Of a stretch of DNA of 7,014 nucleotides, positions 1-7,014 are shown piece by piece. Numbering within the stretch: the first letter of the stretch is position 1; each line of letters begins with the position of its first letter. Under the pieces are notes generated by a model that was given only the letters and a program-made list of their open reading frames with translations, was not told the DNA's origin and ran no database searches. The DNA is from Opitutaceae bacterium (GTDB lineage: Bacteria > Verrucomicrobiota > Verrucomicrobiia > Opitutales > Opitutaceae): NCBI GenBank assembly GCA_031282705.1, contig JAITDF010000171.1, forward strand, positions 1 through 7,014, given 5' to 3'. A program made the translations under genes and the position numbers.

Positions 1-250
1 TTGCTTTGATTCGTTTTTCGGATCCATCCCTGTCTTGAATCACAATGCACGGAACTTGTGCATCTTATATTCACTCTTTTCTTCTTTTCCGACACTCCCA
101 CCAGAATCGTTTGCACCCCAGTTCACCAGTTCGCGGACTTCTTCGCTCCAAGGGCCGGGTTCGATGTAGGCATTTGCCCGGGCCGGGGGGCCGGGGGGGA
201 AGGCGGACGCCGGACTCAGCCATTGTCCGCTTCAAAAACAGTCTTCTGAA

Positions 251-266
251 AGCTGTGAAAACAGCT
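251..266. other. Small perfect hairpin with GAAA loop
   Basis: AGCTGT and ACAGCT form a perfect 6-bp stem closing GAAA, a GNRA-type tetraloop if transcribed on the plus strand (TTTC on the minus strand). It lies in the stretch after proS. No surrounding RNA structure is evident, so a structured RNA role is speculative. Confidence 0.25.
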
Positions 267-396
267 GTTGATCGTGTTGCGGTTTCACCCCGGCAATCCA
301 CGTCGCGCCGGTCGCCGTGATGTCCTCGCAAAAGCATCGATTATTATCACGTTTGTCTAATTTATTCTGCTGTATTTCAATTTATTGCATCTCCCA

Positions 397-417
397 TTGA
401 CTTGAGATGTCAGTCAA
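397..417. promoter_or_regulatory. Palindrome TTGACT-N9-AGTCAA (possible operator or -35-like site)
   Basis: A perfect 6-bp inverted repeat with a 9-nt spacer lies in AT-rich DNA. Each arm resembles a -35 hexamer, but no good -10 hexamer stands 16-18 nt away on either strand and no credible gene follows. It is recorded only as a candidate protein-binding site. Confidence 0.15.
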
Positions 418-517
418 GAGCCTAACGTAATTTCGATGGATGGTTAAAATAAAAGCTTCGCGTGGATTATCCTCGGTGCGCTGCTTAAATTTCATCCCTG
501 CGTTTTGCCTTGATTCC

Positions 518-551
518 AAAAAATCGAGCGCCGTCCCTCCACGGGTGCGGC
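518..551 (-). terminator. Probable Rho-independent terminator of proS
   Basis: On the minus strand, 15 nt after the proS stop, GCCG-CA-CCC pairs with GGG-A-CGGC across the loop GTGGA (one small bulge). Six bases later comes a run of six T bases (518-523). The GC-rich stem with a T tract directly downstream of a gene fits an intrinsic terminator. The bulge and the gap before the T run make it a moderate-quality example. Confidence 0.5.
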
Positions 552-566
552 AGGCGTATCGGCGCC

Positions 567-2345
<1,779 letters not shown>

Positions 2346-2444
2346 AAAACCGGTTAGCAAGCCGCAGGCGCGGCGCGCTGCCAAGCCGCAAAACACGGAG
2401 CCGCGGAAAGACCAGCCCATGCCTTCCAAACTCACCCGCCTCTC

Positions 2445-2474
2445 GAAAACCCTCCGCGTTAAACCAGGGTTTTC
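2445..2474 (-). terminator. Hairpin after the ATPase gene (possible terminator)
   Basis: GAAAACCCT (2445-2453) and AGGGTTTTC (2466-2474) form a perfect 9-bp stem with a 12-nt loop, 67 nt after the ATPase stop and 99 nt before the proS start. The four U residues closing the minus-strand stem give weak terminator character, but no further U run follows, so it may only attenuate. The stem is symmetric and could act on either strand. Its location supports proS being a separate transcription unit. Confidence 0.4.
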
Positions 2475-2481
2475 TTTGGTT

Positions 2482-2517
2482 TTTATCTTCGTTTCCTTTG
2501 TTTCCTTCGGTTCAAAA
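2482..2517. repeat. 9-nt tandem run (GTTTCCTTC-like) between ATPase gene and proS
   Basis: Consecutive 9-nt units TTTATCTTC, GTTTCCTTT, GTTTCCTTC and GGTTCAAAA fill this AT-rich spacer, starting 24 bp after the ATPase stop in the direction of transcription. The unit length and the closing run of A bases resemble the other spacer element at 3638-3745, although the words differ. No coding role is likely. The frame is open through it only by chance. Confidence 0.5.
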
Positions 2518-2541
2518 TGAAGTTTCAGAGGTTCCCGTTTG

Positions 2542-3561
2542 TCATTGGGCGTTGGGATTTGGCGCGGGCTCCCGCGCGCGCCAATGGTGGCAGGCGACGG
2601 TGTGGCCGGGCTCGATGGTTTCGAGGGCGGGTTGCTGTTGCGCACAGAGCGCGGTGCGCCGGGGGCAGCGGTTTTGGAAACGGCAGCCGGGCGGAAGCTC
2701 AAGCAGGCCGGGGACCATGCCGTCGATGGTTTTGAGGCGGCTTTTGCGCGGGTTGTCCAGGCGCGGGATGGAGTCGAGCAGGCCGCGCGTGTAGGGATGG
2801 CAGGGGCGGTCGAAGATTTGCCCGACGGCGCCGGTCTCGACGATTTTGCCGGCATACATGACGATGACGTCCTGGCAGGTCCCGGCAATGACGCCGAGGT
2901 CGTGCGTGATGAGCATGATGGACATGCCAAATTCGCGCTGGAGGTCGCGCATGAGTTCCAGGATTTGCGCCTGGATGGTGACATCGAGCGCGGTGGTGGG
3001 TTCGTCGGCGATGACGAGGTCGGGGTGGTTGGCGAGGGCCATCGCGATGACGACGCGCTGGCGCATGCCGCCGGAGAGTTGGTGGGGATATTCGCCGGCG
3101 CGGATTTCGGGCGCGGGGATGCCGACCTTGGCGAGCATGTCGATGGAGCGGCGGAGCGCGTCGCGCCTGCTCATGCCGGGGTTGTGGAGGAGGAAGACTT
3201 CGCCGAGCTGGCGCCCGATGCGGTGGACGGGGTTCAGCGCGGTCATGGGTTCCTGAAAAATGAAACCGATGCGTCCGCCGCGGATTTTCATGAGGCGCCC
3301 GGGCGGCGCGGTGACGAGGTTTTCACCCTGGAAACGGACTTCGCCGCCGAGGATTTTTCCCATGGGCTGCGGGAGCAGGCGGACGATGGAGAGGGCGGTG
3401 ACGGACTTGCCGCAGCCGGACTCGCCGACGATGCCAAGGGTGGCGCCTTTGCGGACGCCGAAACTGATGCCGTCCACCGCGACGACACGGCCCGCGTCGG
3501 TGTCGAAGCCGGTGACGAGGTCGCGGACTTCGAGAAGATTTTCGTTGGCGTTGGCGGTCAT
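2542..3561 (-). CDS. ABC transporter ATP-binding protein, OppD/DppD type
   Basis: This 339-residue cytoplasmic ATPase should power the importer. All nucleotide-binding motifs are intact: Walker A GESGCGKS (46-53), Q-loop Gln103, signature LSGGMRQR (162-169), Walker B DLVIADEP (181-188), D-loop ALD (191-193) and switch His220. After the ATPase core comes the oligopeptide-transporter C-terminal domain (HPYTRGLLDSIPRL, 255-268). It carries four cysteines (293, 299, 306, 324) in the CRF...RC pattern that binds an iron-sulfur cluster in some DppD proteins. The reading frame extends to a TTG at 3612, but that extension would be translated from AT-rich spacer DNA. The ATG at 3561 puts the usual LLEVRDLVTGF strand near the N-terminus. 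No Shine-Dalgarno site is obvious. It is a single-unit D-type ATPase, not a YejF-like double ATPase, and no F-type partner follows. A 208-bp gap with repeats separates it from the binding-protein gene. Confidence 0.9.
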   Translation of the reverse strand: MTANANENLLEVRDLVTGFDTDAGRVVAVDGISFGVRKGATLGIVGESGCGKSVTALSIVRLLPQPMGKILGGEVRFQGENLVTAPPGRLMKIRGGRIGFIFQEPMTALNPVHRIGRQLGEVFLLHNPGMSRRDALRRSIDMLAKVGIPAPEIRAGEYPHQLSGGMRQRVVIAMALANHPDLVIADEPTTALDVTIQAQILELMRDLQREFGMSIMLITHDLGVIAGTCQDVIVMYAGKIVETGAVGQIFDRPCHPYTRGLLDSIPRLDNPRKSRLKTIDGMVPGLLELPPGCRFQNRCPRRTALCAQQQPALETIEPGHTVACHHWRAREPAPNPNAQ

Positions 3562-3607
3562 GAGAAATGTCGGCCCGCGGAATGCGCGGAAAGTTTTTAT
3601 TTTTAAC

Positions 3608-3624
3608 CGCAAATAAACGCGAAT
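3608..3624. repeat. Short direct repeat CGCAAATAAA / CGCGAAT
   Basis: CGCAAAT (3608-3614) recurs as CGCGAAT (3618-3624) at a 10-nt step in the spacer upstream of the ATPase start. It is only two units, so it may be chance or the end of a decayed intergenic repeat. Confidence 0.35.
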
Positions 3625-3637
3625 ATTAAAACAATGT

Positions 3638-3745
3638 TTTTTTAGACAGAATGGACGGAATTATATGAAATCAACAGAATGAGGCTTGGTTATATCAGAT
3701 TCATTTTGTTCATTGTTTATCATTCTGTTCATTCTGTCTAAAAAA
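3638..3745. repeat. Imperfect inverted repeat with 9-nt periodic core, between binding-protein and ATPase genes
   Basis: Two 19-nt arms (3638-3656 and 3727-3745) are reverse complements with one mismatch, sharing TTTTTTAGACAGAATG, and enclose about 70 nt. The right half reads as near-9-nt units (TTCATTTTG, TTCATTGTT, TCATTCTG, TTCATTCTG) ending in TCTAAAAAA. A second perfect 10-nt pairing (3673-3682 with 3720-3729) competes for the same bases. Since both arms end in T or A runs, the transcript could fold into a long stem and reduce readthrough from the binding-protein gene into the ATPase gene. That role is inferred. It could equally be a dispersed intergenic repeat. Confidence 0.7.
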
Positions 3746-3769
3746 GATATTTTGGAGCGTCGCCGGGTT

Positions 3770-5905
3770 TTATTCCTTGAGTTTGTATTGATCGAAAACG
3801 CGAATCCGCGGCGGGAGTTTTTCGCCGGATTTGCGGGCGGAGCGGGTTTGCTTTTTTATGTCCTCGTCGATCCAGGAGAGGAAATACTGGCCGGGGGAGT
3901 CGGCGATGCGGACGTTGCCGTGCTCCGGGATTTGGATCCAGCGCCAGGAGGCGGAACGGAAAAAGGGCATCACGTAGCCGGGGACGAAGGAGGCGTCGTC
4001 GTGGAGGATTTCCTCCATCTTGAAGGCCATGCGTTTCATGTCGTCCGCGCTTTCGGAGCGGTTGTAGGCGTCGATGAGTTTGTCGAGTTCGGGGATGGCG
4101 ACGCAGCAGAGGTTGTTGGTCTGGGTTTTGGGTTTGCGCCCGGGGGCGGGCGTTTTGCCGTCGTCGAGCCAGGGTTTGTCGTAGGCGTTGACGGAGTGCC
4201 AGGTTTCCCAGTAGCGCGGATACATCTCGGGGCTGACGCCGAAGGCGGAGAAGTGGATGTCGTGTTTTTTCTCCTGCACTTTTTTCCACGAGGCCGAGCC
4301 GTCGAGGACTTCGAGGCGGAATTCGAGTCCGCAGCGCAGCGCCTCCTGCCTGAGGATGGTAAGGATATCCTTGGACCATTCGTAGCCAGTGGAAAGGGTG
4401 AAGCTGAGGCGCTCGCCCCTGCCGTTTTTCAACACGCCGTCGGCGTCGGTCTGCGTGAAACCGGCGCGGGCAAAGGCTTCGCGGGCGAGGGCGATGTCGT
4501 AGGGACGGGCGCGTAGGGCGGGGTGGGTGAACTCGCCGTAGCCGTCGGAGGTGGTCTGCATGCGCGTCCAGTCGTCGCGCGCGAATTTTTCGATGACGAG
4601 CCGCCAGTTCGAGGCGTGGTTGATGCCGATGCGGACGTCGCGGTTGCCGAGGAGGGGCCGGGAGGAGTTTATCCAGAGGCCGTAGGTCGGGCGCGGCGTG
4701 TCGTTATAAAAGGTGGTTTTTGCAACATGGCCGTTTTGCACCTCGGGCGCGGTGTCGGGGAGTTTGTCGTAATGATATTCGGAGAGGTTCATATTAAAGG
4801 AGTCGAGCTCGCCTTTGCGGAACACTTCAAAGGCCTTGGCCATGTCGGAGATGACGGTGAAGCGGATGCGGTCGGGGTTGAAGCGGTGGCGCCAGAATTT
4901 TTTGTCCACGGCCCACCAGTCCCGCACGCGGGTGAGGGTGATGGACTGGCCTTTCTTGATGTCCTCGGGCCGGATGGTGTAGGCACCGGTGGTGGGGGCG
5001 ACGCGCCATTGGTAGCGTTGGGGAAAATCGGGGCCGAGTTCCTTGTAAAAATGTTCGGCGAGGGGATGCATTTCGAGCACGCGGCTGCTGAAGTCGGGGC
5101 GGACCTCGGGCACGTGGATGGCGAAGGTGAGCCCGTCGTAGAGGGTGAGGCCGGAGAAGGTCGTGGAGTAGAAATTATTATACCACGGCTGCTGGATGTG
5201 CGCGGAGAGCATGAAATAAAACATGAAGACGAAGTCGCCGACCTTGACCGGCACGCCGTCGGACCAGCGGGCGTCGGGGTCGAGGCGCACGTAAACGGTT
5301 TTGTTTTTTTTGTCGAAGGCCCACTGCTTCGCGAGGCCGGGGTGGTAGTGGAAGCCGTTGGGGCCGATGCGGGTGTCGTCGGGGTGGCGGTGGGCGAGGT
5401 TGACCTGCACGTCGTCCTGAAGGTAGGGGCGGAAGGAGCCGTTGGCGTCGGGGCCGATGATGCGGGTGGTGAGGGGGAAGGACTGGATGTAGGAATAGAG
5501 CGTGCCGCCTTTTTTGGCGCGCGGGTCGGCGAACTCGGGGAGGTCGGAGCCGTCCTCCCACGGGAGGTCCTCGGGCAGGTCGGCGGGGGTTTTATATTGG
5601 AGGAAGAGCGGACGGCCGGCGGTTTTTTCCCTGTATTCGTCGAGCGCGGCGGTTTTTTCCGTGTCGGTTTTCGCGGAGCCGAGTCCGCTCATGAGTTGTT
5701 TGTATGAATCCGGCGCGTATTTATAGTATTTGAAAAACGCCTCCTTTTCGGCGGTGCAGTCCCGCGGGGGGAATTTTTCGGACTTCGCGCCGCCGCAGCC
5801 GGCGAGGAGGAGCGCGGCGAGCGCGAGGGCGGCGGCGGGGAGCGGCGGGCGCGGTTGTGGGAGGCGCGGTGGGGGCATGGCGGTGGCGGTTGGTTTTGGC
5901 GGCAT
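3770..5905 (-). CDS. Extracellular solute-binding lipoprotein, family 5 (YejA/OppA-like)
   Basis: This 711-residue protein is the probable substrate receptor of the importer. The N-terminus has a hydrophobic stretch (about 23-35) ending in the lipobox LAGC, so Cys37 would be lipidated and the mature protein anchored in a membrane facing the periplasm. ADPRAKKGGTL (126-136) and ARWSDGVPVKVGDFVF (212-227) are typical of family 5 peptide-binding proteins, and the companion permease points to the YejA subgroup. It is longer than E. coli YejA (about 600 residues). Part of the excess is a charged segment of about 75 residues between the lipobox and the first family motif. The start at 5905 lies 9 bp after the permease stop. 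An alternative ATG at 5878 (Met10) would still keep the signal sequence. Neither start has a clear Shine-Dalgarno site. The substrate is inferred only from the family (oligopeptides or a peptide-like molecule). Confidence 0.88.
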   Translation of the reverse strand: MPPKPTATAMPPPRLPQPRPPLPAAALALAALLLAGCGGAKSEKFPPRDCTAEKEAFFKYYKYAPDSYKQLMSGLGSAKTDTEKTAALDEYREKTAGRPLFLQYKTPADLPEDLPWEDGSDLPEFADPRAKKGGTLYSYIQSFPLTTRIIGPDANGSFRPYLQDDVQVNLAHRHPDDTRIGPNGFHYHPGLAKQWAFDKKNKTVYVRLDPDARWSDGVPVKVGDFVFMFYFMLSAHIQQPWYNNFYSTTFSGLTLYDGLTFAIHVPEVRPDFSSRVLEMHPLAEHFYKELGPDFPQRYQWRVAPTTGAYTIRPEDIKKGQSITLTRVRDWWAVDKKFWRHRFNPDRIRFTVISDMAKAFEVFRKGELDSFNMNLSEYHYDKLPDTAPEVQNGHVAKTTFYNDTPRPTYGLWINSSRPLLGNRDVRIGINHASNWRLVIEKFARDDWTRMQTTSDGYGEFTHPALRARPYDIALAREAFARAGFTQTDADGVLKNGRGERLSFTLSTGYEWSKDILTILRQEALRCGLEFRLEVLDGSASWKKVQEKKHDIHFSAFGVSPEMYPRYWETWHSVNAYDKPWLDDGKTPAPGRKPKTQTNNLCCVAIPELDKLIDAYNRSESADDMKRMAFKMEEILHDDASFVPGYVMPFFRSASWRWIQIPEHGNVRIADSPGQYFLSWIDEDIKKQTRSARKSGEKLPPRIRVFDQYKLKE

Positions 5906-5914
5906 GGTTGTTTG

Positions 5915-7012
5915 TTATTTATAGAGGGTGAATTTGCGCGGGTCGAAGGCTTCGCGGACGGCCTCGCCGATGAAGGTGACAAGGGTGAGCACGACGACCA
6001 GCGAACTGAACGCGGAGATGACAATCCACGGCGCGGTGGTGAGGGTTTGCGTGCCCTGCTTGAGGAGTTCGCCCATGCTGGGCGTGGGCGGCGGGAAGCC
6101 GAAGCCGAGGAAGTCGAGCGCGGTGATGGAGGTGACCGCGCTCACGACGGTGAAGGGCACGAAGGTGACGATGGTGGAGATGGTGTTGGGCAGGATGTGG
6201 CTGAAGATGACGCGGCCGGCGCCGGCGCCGAGCACGATGGCGGCGGCGGTGTAATCGCGGGCTTTTTCCTTATACGTGGCGGTGCGCATGTAGTAGGTCA
6301 TGCCGGTCCACGAGAAGGCGACCAGCACGAGGAGGAGGATGGCGATGCGCATCTGGATGCCGGTGCTGTCGGGGATGACGGAGGCGATGATGATGACGGT
6401 GTAGAGGAACGGGATGTTGGACCAGATTTCGATGAGGCGCTGGCCGAAGAGGTCCACGCCGCCGCCGAGGTAGCCCATCGCGCAGCCGATGGCGATGCCG
6501 ATGAGGTAGGTGCAGAGGACAAAGGCGAGCGAGAAGAGCATCGCGATGCGGAAGGCGTAGAAGAGGCGCGCAAAGATGTCGCGTCCGGTGGTGTCGGTGC
6601 CGAGGAGGTGCCCGGCGGGGCCGCCGAGCCAGGAGGGCGGGGCGGGTTTGAAGACGCCTTCGTAGGGGGAGTTTTCGTAGGCGTTGAAGGTGCAGAGCGG
6701 GGGCATGAGCAGCCAGTTTTTGCCGGCGGCGGCGCCGCTGGCGGCGTTTTTCGCGCGGTATTTTTCGCGGAGTTCGCGGTAGTCGGTCTCGTAACGGTAG
6801 CCGAGGCCGAAGGTGTCGCCGGGGATGATGGCGCCGTAGGCGGGGAAATGCCATTTGCCGTCGTGGCGGACGACCAGGGCGCGGCTGTTGACCAGAAGTT
6901 CGCCGAAGAGCGACACCACGAGCAGAAACGCCAGCAGCAAAAACGAGTAGTAGCCGCGCTTGATGGAGCGGAAGCGGCGGAGCTTTTTTGCGGTGAGCGG
7001 ATTGAGGCGCAT
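5915..7012 (-). CDS. yejE: ABC transporter permease, YejE type (peptide / microcin C-like importer)
   Basis: This 365-residue inner-membrane protein forms one half of the channel of a peptide-type ABC importer. It resembles E. coli YejE along its whole length, as recalled without a search. The shared marks are a basic N-terminus (KKLRRFRSIKRGYYS, residues 9-23), a first membrane segment at about 21-42, and the conserved SRALVVRHDGKWHFPAYG segment just after it (43-60). HLLGTDTTGRDIFARL (135-150) precedes the transport domain. Further hydrophobic segments lie at about 157-181, 196-213, 221-242, 280-298 and 328-348. The EAA-type loop that contacts the ATPase is at 254-275 (YTAAAIVLGAG...SHILP). 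The protein ends with the family-typical FIGEAVREAFDPRK. The start at 7012 matches the family N-terminus, so the gene looks complete, but only two bases upstream are visible. The next gene begins 9 bp downstream, which implies co-transcription. The partner permease (YejB type) is not in the window. Confidence 0.9.
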   Translation of the reverse strand: MRLNPLTAKKLRRFRSIKRGYYSFLLLAFLLVVSLFGELLVNSRALVVRHDGKWHFPAYGAIIPGDTFGLGYRYETDYRELREKYRAKNAASGAAAGKNWLLMPPLCTFNAYENSPYEGVFKPAPPSWLGGPAGHLLGTDTTGRDIFARLFYAFRIAMLFSLAFVLCTYLIGIAIGCAMGYLGGGVDLFGQRLIEIWSNIPFLYTVIIIASVIPDSTGIQMRIAILLLVLVAFSWTGMTYYMRTATYKEKARDYTAAAIVLGAGAGRVIFSHILPNTISTIVTFVPFTVVSAVTSITALDFLGFGFPPPTPSMGELLKQGTQTLTTAPWIVISAFSSLVVVLTLVTFIGEAVREAFDPRKFTLYK

Positions 7013-7014
7013 GG

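Larger units (their letters stand above)
40..495 (-). pseudogene. Possible decayed reading frame downstream of proS, function unknown
   Basis: One minus-strand frame runs from an ATG at 495 to a TGA at 40-42 with only two internal stops, TAA at 382-384 and TGA at 232-234. The pieces read like protein. The first is 37 residues starting MKFKQRTEDNPREAF. The second includes ITATGATWIAGVKPQHDQQL (about 259-318). The third, after the TGA, includes NAYIEPGPWSEEVRELVNWG (about 112-171) and ends EYKMHKFRAL. No ribosome-binding site is convincing and I recognise no family. It could be the remains of a gene or simply a chance low-stop frame. The C7 and C6 runs near 185-199 are also places where a frame could shift. 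Confidence 0.22.
1..517. other. Intergenic stretch after proS, no intact gene seen
   Basis: Apart from the possible decayed frame described separately, I find no intact gene. About 310-500 is clearly AT-richer than the flanking genes. Small palindromes are visible: ATGCAC/GTGCAT (45-63), AGCTGT-GAAA-ACAGCT (251-266) and TTGACT/AGTCAA (397-417). G runs occur at 180-199. No tRNA or transposase is apparent. Confidence 0.6.

Noticed and set aside
45..63. ATGCAC/GTGCAT hairpin as a terminator
   Set aside because: The stem is only 6 bp and no T run follows on either strand.
232..234. In-frame TGA as a selenocysteine codon in the low-stop frame
   Set aside because: There is no recognised selenoprotein motif around it and no evident SECIS-type hairpin directly after it.
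2346..2984. N-terminal extension of the proS frame to 2984
   Set aside because: It overlaps the ATPase gene in another frame and passes through the repeat-bearing spacer. The ProRS family N-terminus begins at 2345.
2539..3606. 355-codon plus-strand open frame opposite the ATPase gene
   Set aside because: It is an antisense shadow of an ATPase with all motifs intact and has no plausible domains.
3562..3612. TTG-initiated N-terminal extension of the ATPase
   Set aside because: The 17 extra residues come from AT-rich spacer DNA, and the ATG at 3561 gives the normal family N-terminus.
3623..3628. TAATAT on the minus strand as a -10 box for the ATPase gene
   Set aside because: The hexamer at 17-nt spacing (TTCTGT) is a poor -35, and the AT-rich repeat DNA makes chance matches likely.
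4523..5707. 394-codon plus-strand open frame opposite the binding-protein gene
   Set aside because: It is a low-complexity Gly/Val/Ala/Glu-rich antisense shadow of a well-supported gene.

Overview
The window is GC-rich bacterial DNA in which every confident gene lies on the minus strand. Reading in the direction of transcription, from high to low coordinates, it holds: an inner-membrane permease of a microcin C/oligopeptide-type ABC importer (YejE type, 7012 to 5915); a large lipoprotein substrate-binding protein of the same system (5905 to 3770); a single OppD/DppD-type ATPase (3561 to 2542); and the bacterial-type prolyl-tRNA synthetase gene proS (2345 to 567). About 560 bp beyond proS contain no convincing intact gene.

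The first three genes make a coherent import module. The lipoprotein would capture a peptide-like substrate outside the inner membrane, the permease forms half of the channel, and the ATPase drives transport. The second permease (YejB type) is not in the window and may lie just upstream, beyond position 7014. The partner ATPase (OppF/DppF half, or the second half of a YejF-type fused ATPase) is also absent, because the gene after the ATPase is proS. proS is probably a separate housekeeping unit: 196 bp containing a hairpin separate it from the ATPase gene.

The intergenic DNA differs in character from the genes. It is AT-richer and carries short repeats: a 9-nt-periodic inverted repeat built on the word TTCATTCTG (3638-3745), a 9-nt tandem run built on GTTTCCTTC (2482-2517), and a CGCAAATAAA-like direct repeat (3608-3624). 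The sequence after proS (about 40-495) has one minus-strand frame interrupted by only two stops with protein-like text, possibly a decayed gene.

The organism is a Gram-negative-type bacterium (lipoprotein signal, YejE-type permease). The style of the proteins, high GC and these intergenic repeats suggest Verrucomicrobiota, perhaps the Opitutales, but this is an impression from memory and was not tested. The window looks mostly ordinary. I see no CRISPR array, transposase, tRNA, rRNA or clear defence or biosynthetic system.
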